Shown here: in pieces, positions 41,432 through 51,738 of the stretch
How positions within the stretch are numbered: the stretch's first letter is position 1
How the letters are laid out: each line of letters starts with the position of its first letter
Assembly (NCBI GenBank): GCA_903872075.1
Contig: CAIQJF010000018.1
Location: 1-64,000 of the forward strand
Direction of reading: 5' to 3'
DNA: 64,000 bases
Origin: an uncultured Caulobacteraceae bacterium
Lineage (GTDB): Bacteria > Pseudomonadota > Alphaproteobacteria > Caulobacterales > Caulobacteraceae
Notes under the pieces: model-generated
The model's input: only the letters and a program-made list of their open reading frames with translations
Database searches by the model: none
Told to the model about the DNA's origin: nothing
Position numbers and translations under genes: made by a program

Positions 41432-42967
41432 GTGCCGCTCTATCTCTCGCCGCTTCTGGCGCCTGTTCCGCTGCTCCTTGCCGCCGCGATCGCCTTTTTG
41501 AGCCACGGGACCAGGCCGAAAGCCATCCCCAAACTGGCCGAAGCGTCCGCATGTCTGGCCTTTGTCGTGGGCCTGGCGGCGGCGGGCGCGCTGATCGCCT
41601 TCGGACCGGGCGGCGGCCCCCTGATCGGCCTGCACGACGCCGTGAGCGCGGTGATGCTCGCCCTGGTCTCGTTCATCGGCTGGGTGGTGGTGCGGTATGC
41701 CCGGACCTATCTGGACGGGGAGGCGCGGCAAGGTCCGTTCACCGGCTGGCTCTGCATGACGCTGGCCTCGGTGATGTTGCTGGTCACGGCGGGCCATCTT
41801 GTCCAGCTCGTCCTGGCCTGGATCGCCACGAGCCTCTCGCTTCACCGGCTGCTGCTGTTCTATCCAGAGCGTGTCGCCGCGCGCCGCGCCGCGGCCAAGA
41901 AATTCGTTACCGCGCGTCTGGGCGACGTGGCGTTGGCGGCGGCGGCGGTTCTGCTGACGCTTGCCTACGGCACAACCGACATCGGCGCGATCCTCAGCGC
42001 CGCCCGGCACGGCAACGGCGGTGGCCTGGCGGTCGGCGCCGCGGGCTGCCTGGCCGCGGCGGCCCTCTTGAAGTCGGCGCAGTTTCCGACCCATGGCTGG
42101 CTGACGGAGGTGATGGAAACTCCGACACCCGTCTCGGCGCTGCTGCACGCAGGCGTGATCAACGCCGGCGGCTTTCTCCTGATCCGCTTCGCCGACGTGA
42201 TGTTGCTGGCCCCGGGCGTGCTGGCGATCCTGGTCGTGATCGGCGGTTTCACGGCGCTGTTCGGCGGTCTGGTCATGCTGACCCAACCGGCGGTGAAGAC
42301 CTCACTCGCCTGGTCCACCGTCGCCCAGATGGGCTTCATGATCCTGGAGTGCGGACTGGCGCTCTTCCCCCTGGCCTTGCTGCACATTGTCGCCCATTCG
42401 CTCTACAAGGCTCATTCCTTCCTGTCCTCGGGCGGCGCGGTGGAGCTCGTCGCCGCCAATCGCAGACCGGGGCCGGTCGCCATTCCCAAGGCCGGCGCCG
42501 TCGGGCGGGCCTTCCTCCTGGCGCTGGCGATCTATGCCATCGTCGGGTTCGGTTTCGGCTTCCAGCACAAGTCGCCCCAGGCTATCGCGCTTGGCGCCAT
42601 TCTGATCTTCGGCGTGGCCTATATGCTGGCGCAGGGTCTGGCGGACGCCGCGCCCAGGGCCCTTACCCGGCGCACGATTGTCTACGCGCTCGCGACGTCG
42701 GCCAGCTACTTCGCTCTTCAGGTCAGCGCTGTCTGGCTGACCTCCGGCGTGCTTCCCGCGGCGCCGTCGCCCGGTCCCCTGCAGTGGGCGCTGATCGTGC
42801 TCGCGGTGATCAGTTTCGGCCTCGTGGCCGTGGTGCAGGCGATGTTCCCGCTCTGGGCCTACCACCCGGCCGCCGCGGGGCTGCGCGTGCATCTCTCCAA
42901 CGGCTTCTACGCCAACGCCGTCTTCGACAGGCTGCTTCGCGGCTGGCGCGTGCGTGGCGCAGGCTGA
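41432..42967 (+). CDS. dabB: DabB, NuoL-like membrane subunit of inorganic carbon transporter
   Basis: 511 residues with about 13-14 membrane helices of the NADH dehydrogenase subunit 5/antiporter family; FPTHGWLTEVMETPTPVSALLHAG matches that family in two pieces, with the conserved Glu and Lys of the proton path. GTG start after AAGGGGA. With DabA it forms a cation-coupled CO2/bicarbonate accumulation system at the inner membrane. It lies 19 bases before dabA. Confidence 0.92.
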   Translation: MPLYLSPLLAPVPLLLAAAIAFLSHGTRPKAIPKLAEASACLAFVVGLAAAGALIAFGPGGGPLIGLHDAVSAVMLALVSFIGWVVVRYARTYLDGEARQGPFTGWLCMTLASVMLLVTAGHLVQLVLAWIATSLSLHRLLLFYPERVAARRAAAKKFVTARLGDVALAAAAVLLTLAYGTTDIGAILSAARHGNGGGLAVGAAGCLAAAALLKSAQFPTHGWLTEVMETPTPVSALLHAGVINAGGFLLIRFADVMLLAPGVLAILVVIGGFTALFGGLVMLTQPAVKTSLAWSTVAQMGFMILECGLALFPLALLHIVAHSLYKAHSFLSSGGAVELVAANRRPGPVAIPKAGAVGRAFLLALAIYAIVGFGFGFQHKSPQAIALGAILIFGVAYMLAQGLADAAPRALTRRTIVYALATSASYFALQVSAVWLTSGVLPAAPSPGPLQWALIVLAVISFGLVAVVQAMFPLWAYHPAAAGLRVHLSNGFYANAVFDRLLRGWRVRGAG

Positions 42968-42986
42968 TCCGACCGGAACCTGAAGA

Positions 42987-45407
42987 ATGACCCATGAAGA
43001 TCCCGCAAACCGGAGCAAGGCCATGTCCCTGAGTTCAGCCGCCGACCGCGCCGCGCGGGCGATCCCCCCGGTCTGGCCCCTGGCGTCGAGCGTCGCGGTC
43101 AATCCTTTCCTCGGCCAGACCCATGAAGGCCTGGCCATGGTCGGGGCTCGCCTGGAACGGGTCGCCGGCGCGCCGGTCACCCTGCCGCGCAGCTGGTTTC
43201 AGGACAGGATCGAGAGCGGCGCGATCACCGAAGCGGATCTCTCGGACGCCCTCGCGGCCGCAGCCCCGGCGATGCGCCCGGCCGACGTCACAGCCCTCAA
43301 GTCCGCGGCTCTGGCGTCGACACCCGAGGTCAGAGCGGCGCCGACCATCGCCGACCTCGCCGCCGAGGCCTCGGGGATCGATTGGCCCGGGTTGATCGCC
43401 GAGCGCTTCGGCGCCTGGGCGGCGGGCTACCTCGATGAGGGGCAGGCGCTGTGGGCCGCGCCACGCGGCCGGGGCGCCTACGCCGCCTGGCGCGCTGTGG
43501 CGACCCACGATCTGACACCCGAGATCGTCGGCCTTTCGGGGTTCGCCACCCATGTTTCGGAGGCGCCGGAGCATGCGGCGGAGGCGATCGCGGACGTGGT
43601 GGGGCGGCTCGCGCTCCCGGCCGCGGCCTTGGAGACCTATCTCCACCAGATGCTGATGACGCTGGGCGGCTGGGCGCAATATGCGCGCTACCGGCTCTGG
43701 CAGGCGGAACTCGCCGGCGGCGCGGACGCGACGATCACCGATTTCCTGGCGATCCGGCTGATCTGGGAAGCGGCGTTGTTCCAAAGGTACGAGGACCGGA
43801 TCGGCGCCCGGTGGCGGGAGGTTGTCGCCCTGCACGCCTCGCCCGTGACGCCCACCCCGGACCAGGTCGTGGACGCCATCCTGCAAGAGGCGGCGGAACG
43901 CGCCGCCCAACGGGCCCAGGCCGAGACGCTTGCCCAGCCGTCTAAAGGGACGACGGACACCCGCCCCGCGCTACAGGCCGCCTTCTGCATCGACGTGCGC
44001 TCCGAGGTGTTTCGGCGGGCGCTGGAGTCGGTGAGTCCGGATATCCAGAGCCTGGGGTTCGCCGGCTTCTTTGGTCTCACCGCGTCGCATCGTCGCTTTG
44101 CCTCGGACGTTCGGGAGCACCGGCTTCCCGTCCTGCTGAACCCCGGTCTGACAACCTGTTCAGGTGGCCCGGAACACGCCGCGGCGGACCAAGCGGCCCG
44201 GTTCAAGGCGCGCGCGACGCGCGCCTGGGGGCGGTTCAAGCTGGCGGCCGTATCGTCCTTCGCCTTCGTCGAGGCCACGGGACCGGTCTACGCCGCCAAG
44301 CTGGTGGGGGACGCGCTGGGGCTGCACGGCGTGTCCGCGCCGAACGACCCCGCCCCGCGTCCCGATCCCGCCCTCGACCTCGCCGCACGGACGAAGGCGG
44401 CCGAGACCGTGCTGCGGGCCATGTCGCTGACGACCAATTTCGCCAGACTGGTGCTGCTGGCCGGTCACGGCGCCAATGTGGTCAACAATCCCCATGCCAG
44501 CGGGCTGCATTGCGGCGCCTGCGGAGGATACTCGGGTGAGGTCAATGCGCGGTTGCTGGCCGCGCTGCTGAACGACCCGGAGGTGCGCGACGGCCTGGTT
44601 CCGCTGGGAATTGCGATTCCGGCCGATAGCCTCTTCCTCGGCGCCTTGCATGACACCACGACGGACGCCGTCACCCTCTACGCGGACGATCATCCCTCCG
44701 TGTCGCACCAGGCCGATGTCCGTCAGGCGACACGGTGGCTTGAAACGGCCGGCGCGATCTCCCGGGGCGAGCGTGCTCTTCGATTGCCCAGAGCGGCGGG
44801 GGAGGGCAGCCTTGCCAGGCGTAGCCGCGACTGGGCCGAGGTGCGCCCCGAGTGGGCGCTCGCGGGTTGCAAGGCGTTCATCGCCGCGCCGCGCCGGCGC
44901 ACGGCCGGCAAGAGCCTGGAAGGCCGCGCCTTCCTGCATGACTACGATTGGAAGTCGGACAAGGGGTTTGGCGTTCTGGAGTTGATCCTGACGGCGCCGG
45001 TGGTGGTCGCGAGCTGGATCAGCCTGCAGTACTATGGATCGACCGTGGCGCCGGGGGTGTTCGGCGGCGGCAACAAGCTGCTGCACAACGTGGTCGGCGG
45101 TGTCGGCGTCATCGAGGGCAACGGCGGCCCCTTGCGGGCCGGTCTCCCCTGGCAATCCGTCCATGATGGCGAGCGCTTTGCGCACGAGCCACTGCGTCTG
45201 TCGGTCTGCGTGGAAGCGCCGCGCGAGGCGATGAGCGAGATTCTCAGGCGCCATGACGGAGTCCGAGCTTTGTTCGACAATCGCTGGCTGCACCTCTTCG
45301 CGCTCGACGATCAGGGGCAGATGGCCTGGCGCTATGCCGGGGACCTGCAATGGACCGCCGTGGGTGTCCCATCCGGCCCGGCCATCGGTTTGAAGATGGC
45401 GGGCTGA
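42987..45407 (+). CDS. dabA: DabA (DUF2309/UPF0753) inorganic carbon transporter subunit
   Basis: 806 residues. [11 protein letters not shown] gives Cys334 and Asp336; [22 protein letters not shown] gives His494 and Cys509. These match the carbonic-anhydrase-like zinc site of DabA, including the 15-residue His-Cys spacing. An in-frame ATG at 43023 (MSLSS) is an alternative start. It probably hydrates CO2 vectorially at the membrane using a cation gradient through DabB. Confidence 0.94.
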   Translation: MTHEDPANRSKAMSLSSAADRAARAIPPVWPLASSVAVNPFLGQTHEGLAMVGARLERVAGAPVTLPRSWFQDRIESGAITEADLSDALAAAAPAMRPADVTALKSAALASTPEVRAAPTIADLAAEASGIDWPGLIAERFGAWAAGYLDEGQALWAAPRGRGAYAAWRAVATHDLTPEIVGLSGFATHVSEAPEHAAEAIADVVGRLALPAAALETYLHQMLMTLGGWAQYARYRLWQAELAGGADATITDFLAIRLIWEAALFQRYEDRIGARWREVVALHASPVTPTPDQVVDAILQEAAERAAQRAQAETLAQPSKGTTDTRPALQAAFCIDVRSEVFRRALESVSPDIQSLGFAGFFGLTASHRRFASDVREHRLPVLLNPGLTTCSGGPEHAAADQAARFKARATRAWGRFKLAAVSSFAFVEATGPVYAAKLVGDALGLHGVSAPNDPAPRPDPALDLAARTKAAETVLRAMSLTTNFARLVLLAGHGANVVNNPHASGLHCGACGGYSGEVNARLLAALLNDPEVRDGLVPLGIAIPADSLFLGALHDTTTDAVTLYADDHPSVSHQADVRQATRWLETAGAISRGERALRLPRAAGEGSLARRSRDWAEVRPEWALAGCKAFIAAPRRRTAGKSLEGRAFLHDYDWKSDKGFGVLELILTAPVVVASWISLQYYGSTVAPGVFGGGNKLLHNVVGGVGVIEGNGGPLRAGLPWQSVHDGERFAHEPLRLSVCVEAPREAMSEILRRHDGVRALFDNRWLHLFALDDQGQMAWRYAGDLQWTAVGVPSGPAIGLKMAG

Positions 45408-45455
45408 CCCCTGTCTCGCTGAGCCCTTCGGTCCCTTGAACGGAGTTGTTCCGCC

Positions 45456-46361
45456 GTGAAACACGCAGGCTCTCACCTGTCGCGCCTCGAATCCGAGTCC
45501 ATCCACATCATCCGGGAGGCGGTCGCCGAAGCGCGCAATCCCGTCATGCTGTTCTCGGCGGGGAAGGACTCGACCGTCATGGCGCATCTTGCGCTCCGGG
45601 CCTTCTATCCGTCCAAGCCGCCGTTTCCCCTGCTGCACGTGGACTCGACCTGGGAGTTCCAGTCCTTGATCGCGTTCCGCGACGCCTTCGCGCGCGAACA
45701 CGGTTTCGAACTCATCGCTCATTCCAATGAGGAAGGCCGTGCCGCGGGGATCAATCCCTTCGATCATGGGGATCGCTACACCCTGGTCATGCGGACCGAG
45801 CCCCTCAAGACCGCCCTCGACGCCGGGGGCTATGACATCATCTTCGGCGGCGCCCGTCGCGACGAGGAAAAGTCGCGGGCCAAGGAGCGCATCATGTCGG
45901 TTCGGGGCGCCGGCCATGCCTGGGAGCCACGCCAGCAGCGCCCGGAACTCTGGCGGCTGTACAATACGCGCCTTGGCAAGGATCAGACGGCCCGTGTCTT
46001 TCCGCTATCCAACTGGACGGAGACCGACATCTGGGCCTACGCTCTGCTCAAGGGCATTGCGCTCGCTCCGCTCTATTACGCAGCGCCGCGACCGGTGATC
46101 GCACGCGGCGCCGCCTTCATCGTGGTCGATGACGAAAGCCGGATGCGCTTCCAGCCGGGCGACCGGATCACCACTCGCAAGGTCCGTTTCCGCACCTTGG
46201 GTTGCTGGCCGGTTACCGGCGCCATCGAGTCCGACGCCGCCGATCTGACGGCCGTCGTGGACGAAACGCTGCAGGCGTCGGCCTCGGAGCGGCAGGGACG
46301 CCTCAGCGATGGGGAGGATGGCGGCTCACTCGAACAGAAGAAGCGCGAAGGCTATTTCTGA
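45456..46361 (+). CDS. cysD: CysD, sulfate adenylyltransferase small subunit, no cysN nearby
   Basis: 301 residues very like CysD: PP-loop [10 protein letters not shown] (usually SIGKDS), [67 protein letters not shown] and the ending KKREGYF. GTG start. It should form ATP sulfurylase with the GTPase CysN, but no cysN or cysNC follows. The 48-base gap after dabA suggests co-transcription with the carbon uptake genes. Confidence 0.93.
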   Translation: MKHAGSHLSRLESESIHIIREAVAEARNPVMLFSAGKDSTVMAHLALRAFYPSKPPFPLLHVDSTWEFQSLIAFRDAFAREHGFELIAHSNEEGRAAGINPFDHGDRYTLVMRTEPLKTALDAGGYDIIFGGARRDEEKSRAKERIMSVRGAGHAWEPRQQRPELWRLYNTRLGKDQTARVFPLSNWTETDIWAYALLKGIALAPLYYAAPRPVIARGAAFIVVDDESRMRFQPGDRITTRKVRFRTLGCWPVTGAIESDAADLTAVVDETLQASASERQGRLSDGEDGGSLEQKKREGYF

Positions 46362-46410
46362 GACTGCGTCGCGCCTAAGGAGGCTCTGAAATCAGAGGAG
46401 ACCCAAGCCG

Positions 46411-46761
46411 ATGAGCGTGACGATTCACGGGATCAAGGCCTGTGACACCATGAAGAAGGCGCGCGACTGGCTGGATGCGCACGGCGTGGCCTACGCCTTC
46501 CACGACTACAAGGTCTCGGGCGTCGACCGCGCCACCCTGGCGCGCTGGGCGGGCGAGGTGGGCTGGGAGGCGTTGCTGAACCGGTCGGGGACGACCTTCC
46601 GCAAGCTGCCCGACGCCGACCGGGCCGATCTCTCGCTCGACAAGGCGCTCGATCTGATGGTCGTGCAGCCCTCGATGATCAAACGGCCGGTGCTTCAGTC
46701 GGACGGTGGCCTGATCGTCGGATTCAAGCCGGACGTCTACGCCGCCCGGCTGGCAGGCTGA
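46411..46761 (+). CDS. ArsC/Spx-family (YffB-like) reductase
   Basis: 116 residues: IHGIKACDTMKKARDWLD with one N-terminal Cys, DYKVSGVDRATLARWAGEVGW, and IKRPVLQSDGGLIVGFKPD, the pattern of YffB-like thioredoxin-fold proteins related to arsenate reductase. GAGGAG ribosome site. It is last in the dab-cysD direction and overlaps the P-ATPase end by 38 bases on the other strand. Confidence 0.9.
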   Translation: MSVTIHGIKACDTMKKARDWLDAHGVAYAFHDYKVSGVDRATLARWAGEVGWEALLNRSGTTFRKLPDADRADLSLDKALDLMVVQPSMIKRPVLQSDGGLIVGFKPDVYAARLAG

Positions 46762-49255
46762 CGGAGGCGGTGGCGAAGGGTTTGAGCAGTTCGGCGCACA
46801 CAAGATAGAGCGCCACCAACCCCGTCATGGCCGCAAGGATCGGCGGCGAGGGCAACTGAAATCCGAACCACGCGCCTACCGGCGACAGGGCGAGGGCCAG
46901 GGCGACGGCCAGGGCGCCGAGGGTGGTGATGGCCAGGAACCGGTTGGGGAGGTCCTTCCAGGGTCGGCCCCGGGTGCGGATGAGGAACACCACCAGGGTC
47001 TGGGTGGCGATGGATTCCACGAACCAGCTGGTCCGGAACGTCTCCGGCGCGGCGTGAAACACCCAGACAAGCACGCCGAAAGTCGCCAGGTCGAAGGCCG
47101 ACGAGAGCGGCCCCATGACCGCCGCGAAACGCACGATGTCGGCCTGCCGCCAGCGTTGCGGCTTGGCGATGTCGACAGAGCGGACGTCGTCGAAGGGGAT
47201 GCCGATCTCGGAGAAATCGTAGAGCAGGTTGTTCAGCAGAATTTGAGTCGCCAGCATCGGCAGGAAGGGGAGGAACAGCGACGCCGCGGCCATGGAGAGC
47301 ATGTTGCCGAAATTGGAACTGGCGCCCATGCGGACGTACTTGAGGATATTGGCGAAGGTCCGCCGGCCTTCCTCGACGCCGTCGGCCACCACGGCGAGGT
47401 CGGCGTCCATCAGGATCATGTCGGCGGCGGCGCGGGCCACGCCGGTGGCGCCGTCTACGGATAGCCCTACGTCGGCTGCCTTGATGCCGGGCCCGTCATT
47501 CACGCCGTCGCCCATGAAGCCGACGATCTCGCCGCGCTCGCGGAGCGCCCGGACGATGCGCACCTTCTGATCGGGGGAGAGGCGTGCGAACACGTCGGTG
47601 TCGCCCGCCCGGACCTTCAGCGCCGGGGCCGAGAGCGCATCGAGGTCGGCCCCGGTGAGGATGCGTTCGGTCCTCAGGCCGACGATCCTGGCGAGTCGCT
47701 CCACCACCAGCGGATCGTCGCCGGACAGGATCACCACCCGCACGCCGGCGCCGGCGAGCCGGGCCACCGCCGCCGCGGCGCTGGGCTTCGGAGGATCGGC
47801 GAAGGTGCAGAGGCCCTCGAGGACCATGTCCTTGGCGTCGTCGGGGGTCGGGTCACGCCACGCGTCCTGCCAGGGCCGCGAGGCGACCGCCACCGACCGC
47901 AGCCCCTCCGCCGCGAGGGCATGGATCCGGCCCAGGGCGGCGGTTCGTTCGGCCTCCCCAAAAGGCGTGCCGGCGGCCTGAGAGCAGACGTCGAGGACTG
48001 CCTTGGGCGCGCCCTTGACGATCAGGATCCGGCCGTCGGGACCTTCGGCCAGAACCGCGCCCAGCCGGCGCTGGTAGTCGAAGGGCAGCAGCCCTCGCCG
48101 CGTCCAGCCCGCCGCCGCGCCTGGCTCCGCTTCTGCCAGAGCCAGGTCGAGCGAACCTTTGTCGCCGCCAAGGCTGGCGGCCACGGCGGCCAGGTGACCC
48201 GGCCGCGGGTCCGACACGCCGCCGGGCGCCAGCGATCCCGCGAGGGCGATCTGGGCCAGGGTGAGGGTGCCGGTCTTGTCGGTGCACAGCACCGTCATGG
48301 CGCCGAGGTCGTGAATCGCGGCGAGGCGTTTGACGATGACCTTCCGCTTCGACATCCGCACGGCGCCGCGCGACAGGGTGACCGTAGTGATCATCGGCAG
48401 CAGTTCGGGCGTCAGGCCGACGGCCAGGGCGACAGAGAACATCAGCGACTGGATGAGCGGCCGGCCGAAGGCGACGTTGGCCGCCAGGACACCGACCACC
48501 AGCACGGCGGTCGCCCGGGCGACCAGGAAGCCGAGTTGGCGCAGGTCGTGCTGGAAGGGCGAAATTTCCGCGGTCGCGTTGAGCGATTTCGCGGCCTTGC
48601 CAAACAGAGTCTCGGCGCCAGTGCCGACGGCGAGGATGGTGGCTTCGCCGGTCTGGACGATGGCGCCGCGGAAAACCGCGTTGCCCGCGTCCGACGGGTT
48701 CGTGGCGGCGCTGGCGCCGGGCCGCTTGACCACGCCGTAGGGCTCGCCCGTCAGGGCCGCCTCGTTGACCGTGAGGGCGGAGGAGGTGAGCACGAGGCCG
48801 TCGGCCGGGACGATGTCGCCGACGTCGAGGCGGATGATGTCGCCGGGGACGACGTCGCGCGCCTCGATTTCGGTCCACTTGCCGTCGCGCATGGCCTCGG
48901 CGTGATCGGCAACCGATTGCCGCAGAGCCTCGGCAGCCTTCTTGGCGCCGCCTTCCTGCACGGTGTCCAGGGTCACCGACGCCCCCAGGATCGCCAGGAT
49001 GATCACCGCGCTGGGGGCATCACCCGTGGCCGCCGACACCACCGCCGCGGCGATCAGGATCAGGCACATGGGTTCAAGAAGGCGGCGCACCACCGCGCCG
49101 ATGACGCCCGCTTCACGCGCTTCCGCGTCAGCGTTGGGGCCATATTTCGCCAGACGGGCGCCTGCCGCCGGGGTTGTCAGGCCGTTGAGGTCACAACCGA
49201 GCGTCGCGGCCGTCTCGGCGGGCGTGGAGGTCCAGAAGGGTTTGGCGCTCGCCAG
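46724..49255 (-). CDS. mgtA: MgtA-like magnesium-translocating P-type ATPase
   Basis: 843 residues if started at a CTG (49255). It has LTGEPYGV (actuator), CTDKTGTLT with the phosphorylated Asp, GDGVNDGPGIKAADVG, and the Mg-type end motif NNLLYDFSEIGIPFDDV plus DIAKPQRW. There are about ten membrane helices. GGAGAGGAG lies 6 bases before the CTG; no ATG, GTG or TTG exists between it and the acuI stop, and farther starts would overlap acuI by 60 bases or more. It imports Mg2+ at the inner membrane. Probably co-transcribed with the oxidoreductase 26 bases upstream. Confidence 0.9.
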   Translation of the reverse strand: MASAKPFWTSTPAETAATLGCDLNGLTTPAAGARLAKYGPNADAEAREAGVIGAVVRRLLEPMCLILIAAAVVSAATGDAPSAVIILAILGASVTLDTVQEGGAKKAAEALRQSVADHAEAMRDGKWTEIEARDVVPGDIIRLDVGDIVPADGLVLTSSALTVNEAALTGEPYGVVKRPGASAATNPSDAGNAVFRGAIVQTGEATILAVGTGAETLFGKAAKSLNATAEISPFQHDLRQLGFLVARATAVLVVGVLAANVAFGRPLIQSLMFSVALAVGLTPELLPMITTVTLSRGAVRMSKRKVIVKRLAAIHDLGAMTVLCTDKTGTLTLAQIALAGSLAPGGVSDPRPGHLAAVAASLGGDKGSLDLALAEAEPGAAAGWTRRGLLPFDYQRRLGAVLAEGPDGRILIVKGAPKAVLDVCSQAAGTPFGEAERTAALGRIHALAAEGLRSVAVASRPWQDAWRDPTPDDAKDMVLEGLCTFADPPKPSAAAAVARLAGAGVRVVILSGDDPLVVERLARIVGLRTERILTGADLDALSAPALKVRAGDTDVFARLSPDQKVRIVRALRERGEIVGFMGDGVNDGPGIKAADVGLSVDGATGVARAAADMILMDADLAVVADGVEEGRRTFANILKYVRMGASSNFGNMLSMAAASLFLPFLPMLATQILLNNLLYDFSEIGIPFDDVRSVDIAKPQRWRQADIVRFAAVMGPLSSAFDLATFGVLVWVFHAAPETFRTSWFVESIATQTLVVFLIRTRGRPWKDLPNRFLAITTLGALAVALALALSPVGAWFGFQLPSPPILAAMTGLVALYLVCAELLKPFATASVSLPAGRRRRPA

Positions 49256-49281
49256 TTGGGGCTCCTCTCCGGCCCTGGGGC

Positions 49282-50274
49282 CTAGGCGTTCACGTCCACG
49301 AGCATGCGGCCTCGCACCTCGCCGCGCAGGATGGCCGCGCATAGGGAGGGAACGTCGGCCAGGGTGGCCGGTTGCGTCATGGCGTCGAGTTTCGCCATGT
49401 CCAGGTCGGTGGCGAGCCGCGCCCAGGCCGTCAGTCGGCCGGCGCGGGGATGCTGCACCGAGTCGATGCCGCACAGGGTGACGCCACGCAGGAGGAAGGG
49501 GGCGAGGTTGGCCGGCAGGTCGATGCCCTGGGCGAGGCCGCAGGCGGAGACGGCGCCCTCATAGCTGGTTCCCGCCAGAACATTGGCCAGGGTGTGGCTG
49601 CCGACGCTGTCCACCGCTCCGGCCCAGCGCTCCTTGCCAAGCGGCCGGCCGGGCGCGGAGAGTTCGGCGCGGTCAATGATCTCGGCGGCGCCGAGCGAGG
49701 TAAGATAGGCGCCTTCGCTCGCCTTGCGGCCGGTGGAGGCGATGACGCGGTAGCCGAGCTTCGCCAGCAGGGCGATGGCGACACTGCCCACGCCGCCGGC
49801 CGCCCCGGTGACCAGGACATCGCCCGAGGCGGGGGTCAATCCCTGCTTCTCCAGCGCGAGGATCGCCAGCATGGCGGTGTAGCCGGCGGTGCCGATGGCC
49901 ATGGCGCGGGCGTTGGAGATCGCCTCGGGCAGTTTGATGAGCCATTCGCCCTTCACCCGGGCGCGCTGGGCGTAGCCGCCGTGCCAGACTTCGCTGAGGC
50001 CATAGCCGTTCTGCACCACCCGGTCGCCGGCGGCGAAGTCGGGATGGGCGGAGGATTCGACGACGCCGGAGAAGTCGATGCCGGGGGTGAGCGGAAAGGA
50101 CCGGACGATCGGCGCGGCGCCTGTGAGGGCAAGGCCGTCTTTATAGTTCACCGTCGAATAGTCGACGCGGACCGTGACATCGCCGTCCATCAGGTCGCTG
50201 TCGGTCAGGTCGACGAACCGCGCCTCCTGGCCGGCGTCGGTCTTGTAGAGGCGGATGGCGCGGAAGGTGGACAT
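49282..50274 (-). CDS. acuI: AcuI/YhdH-type acrylyl-CoA reductase-like MDR
   Basis: 330 residues of the zinc-free MDR family. VNYKDGLALTG, PGIDFSGVV, HGGYAQRARV and the NADPH motif TGAAGGVGSVA match the YhdH/AcuI group, which reduces acryloyl-CoA or similar enones with NADPH. It lies 26 bases before the P-ATPase coding start. Substrate inferred from family only. Confidence 0.9.
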   Translation of the reverse strand: MSTFRAIRLYKTDAGQEARFVDLTDSDLMDGDVTVRVDYSTVNYKDGLALTGAAPIVRSFPLTPGIDFSGVVESSAHPDFAAGDRVVQNGYGLSEVWHGGYAQRARVKGEWLIKLPEAISNARAMAIGTAGYTAMLAILALEKQGLTPASGDVLVTGAAGGVGSVAIALLAKLGYRVIASTGRKASEGAYLTSLGAAEIIDRAELSAPGRPLGKERWAGAVDSVGSHTLANVLAGTSYEGAVSACGLAQGIDLPANLAPFLLRGVTLCGIDSVQHPRAGRLTAWARLATDLDMAKLDAMTQPATLADVPSLCAAILRGEVRGRMLVDVNA

Positions 50275-50349
50275 GACGGGATCCTGGGGCGGCTTGAGGC
50301 TTCTGGGCGAGGGCTATAGGACCCCCCGCCGCGGCTTGCAAAGCCGGGT

Positions 50350-50652
50350 TCAACCGCCTGCGCCGGGAAGCCCCTTCAGCACGGTCACGGCGCCATCGGA
50401 GGCGGCGTGGCGATGTTTCGCCAGCGCCTGATAGTCGTCGGAATGGAACCAGGCGTCGAAGGCCTCCTGGCTCGGAAATTCGATCAGCACCGACCGGGTC
50501 CAAGGCCAGTCGCCTTCCTTCACAGTTGGGGTCTCGTCGACTGAAAGCAACCGCCCGCTGTGCCGGGAGAAGATCTCCATGAAGCCGCGCTCATAGGCGC
50601 CGTAGGTCTCGCGGTCGGTGATTTTGAGCAGGGCTACAGCGTAGACGGACAT
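50350..50652 (-). CDS. DUF1330 domain protein
   Basis: 100 residues; LKITDRETYGAYERGFMEIF, GRLLSVDE and FPSQEAFDAWFHSDDYQALAK are typical of the dimeric alpha/beta-barrel DUF1330 proteins. ATG 50652; a longer open frame upstream is non-coding. Same direction as acuI, 75 bases before it. Function unknown. Confidence 0.9.
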   Translation of the reverse strand: MSVYAVALLKITDRETYGAYERGFMEIFSRHSGRLLSVDETPTVKEGDWPWTRSVLIEFPSQEAFDAWFHSDDYQALAKHRHAASDGAVTVLKGLPGAGG

Positions 50653-50760
50653 GGGCGATCCTGGGTTTGGGAAGGTGGGCAATAGGCCTGTATTTTCTGA
50701 AGCGGTCGAGGCGCGCGGCGTGTTACGGCGAAATCGTCCCTGCCGCTGACGAGACCGATC

Positions 50761-51735
50761 ATGAGCCCCCGAACCCGAAGCGCCATCGCGCGTCTGCTCC
50801 TGCTGCTGGTCGGTTTGGCCGTTGGGGCCGTTATGCTGGCGGCCGCGTTCGCGCCCTATGTGTTCGCCGAGTTGGCCCCCATCCTCGATCGTCACGCCAT
50901 CGTCGATCCGGGCCCCGCGAAGATCGCCAAGGGCCGCATGGTCGATGACTATTTCGCGGTGGAGGATCTCGGCGCCGGCGTCTTCGCCATCGGCGAGCCG
51001 CGCTACTATCAGCAGAACTACGCCTATCTGATCGTGGGGTCGCAGCGGGCGGTGCTGTTCGACTCCGGAACCGGGACGCGCAACATCCGCCCCGTGGTCG
51101 AGAGCCTCACGAAGCTGCCGGTGACCGTGATGGTGTCGCACCTGCACTTCGATCATCTGGGCGGGATCGACGCTTTCGGCGAGCTTGCCGCGATCGACCT
51201 GCCCCGGACGCGGGCTATGGTCCAAGACGGTCGTCTGACTCCTGGCCGCCACGCGTACATGGGCTTCGTGGATGGTCGCTCGCCGCCGTCGCCGCGCGTG
51301 AGCGCCTGGCTGGCGCCGGGGAGCACGATCGACCTGGGCGGGCGCTCGCTGAAGGTTCTGTCGACGCCTGGCCACACGCCTACTTCCATGGCGCTCTTCG
51401 ACCCGGCCGCCCATCGCCTGTTTATCGGCGACTACATCTATCCGACGACGCTCTATGCCTTCCTGCCCGGCTCCAGTCTCTCGACCTATCACGCCACGGC
51501 GCAGCGCCTGCTGGCCGACCTTCCGGCCGATACGATCCTGTGGGGCGCTCATTGTTGCCGGGCCGGGGAGGGCGTCGCCGCGCCGTGGCTGGCGATGAGC
51601 GATCTGCGCGACATGGACCGGGCTGTCGAGGCGGTGCGCGCAGGAACCGCGACGTCGACCGGATTCTATCCGCGGCGCTTTCCCGTGAGCCGGCAGATGA
51701 CCCTTGCCACCGGGTTCGCCTGGAACAATCGCTGA
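50761..51735 (+). CDS. Metallo-beta-lactamase-fold hydrolase, membrane-anchored
   Basis: 324 residues. An N-terminal hydrophobic segment (LLLLLVGLAVGAVMLAAAF) anchors or exports it; the hydrolase part has SHLHFDHLGG, STPGHTP and IGDYIYP, the zinc-binding motifs of the fold, and a late GAHCC. The N-terminal anchor points to the periplasmic side. Substrate unknown; lactonase- or phosphodiesterase-like. Confidence 0.88.
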   Translation: MSPRTRSAIARLLLLLVGLAVGAVMLAAAFAPYVFAELAPILDRHAIVDPGPAKIAKGRMVDDYFAVEDLGAGVFAIGEPRYYQQNYAYLIVGSQRAVLFDSGTGTRNIRPVVESLTKLPVTVMVSHLHFDHLGGIDAFGELAAIDLPRTRAMVQDGRLTPGRHAYMGFVDGRSPPSPRVSAWLAPGSTIDLGGRSLKVLSTPGHTPTSMALFDPAAHRLFIGDYIYPTTLYAFLPGSSLSTYHATAQRLLADLPADTILWGAHCCRAGEGVAAPWLAMSDLRDMDRAVEAVRAGTATSTGFYPRRFPVSRQMTLATGFAWNNR

Positions 51736-51738
51736 CCC

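Noticed and set aside
41191-42990. 599-codon open frame on the plus strand
   Set aside because: Out of frame with dabB, Arg/Gly-rich and without motifs; the dabB frame carries the antiporter-family motifs.
47921-49285. 454-codon open frame on the plus strand
   Set aside because: It lies opposite the magnesium P-ATPase, whose DKTGT and GDGVND motifs prove the minus strand is coding.
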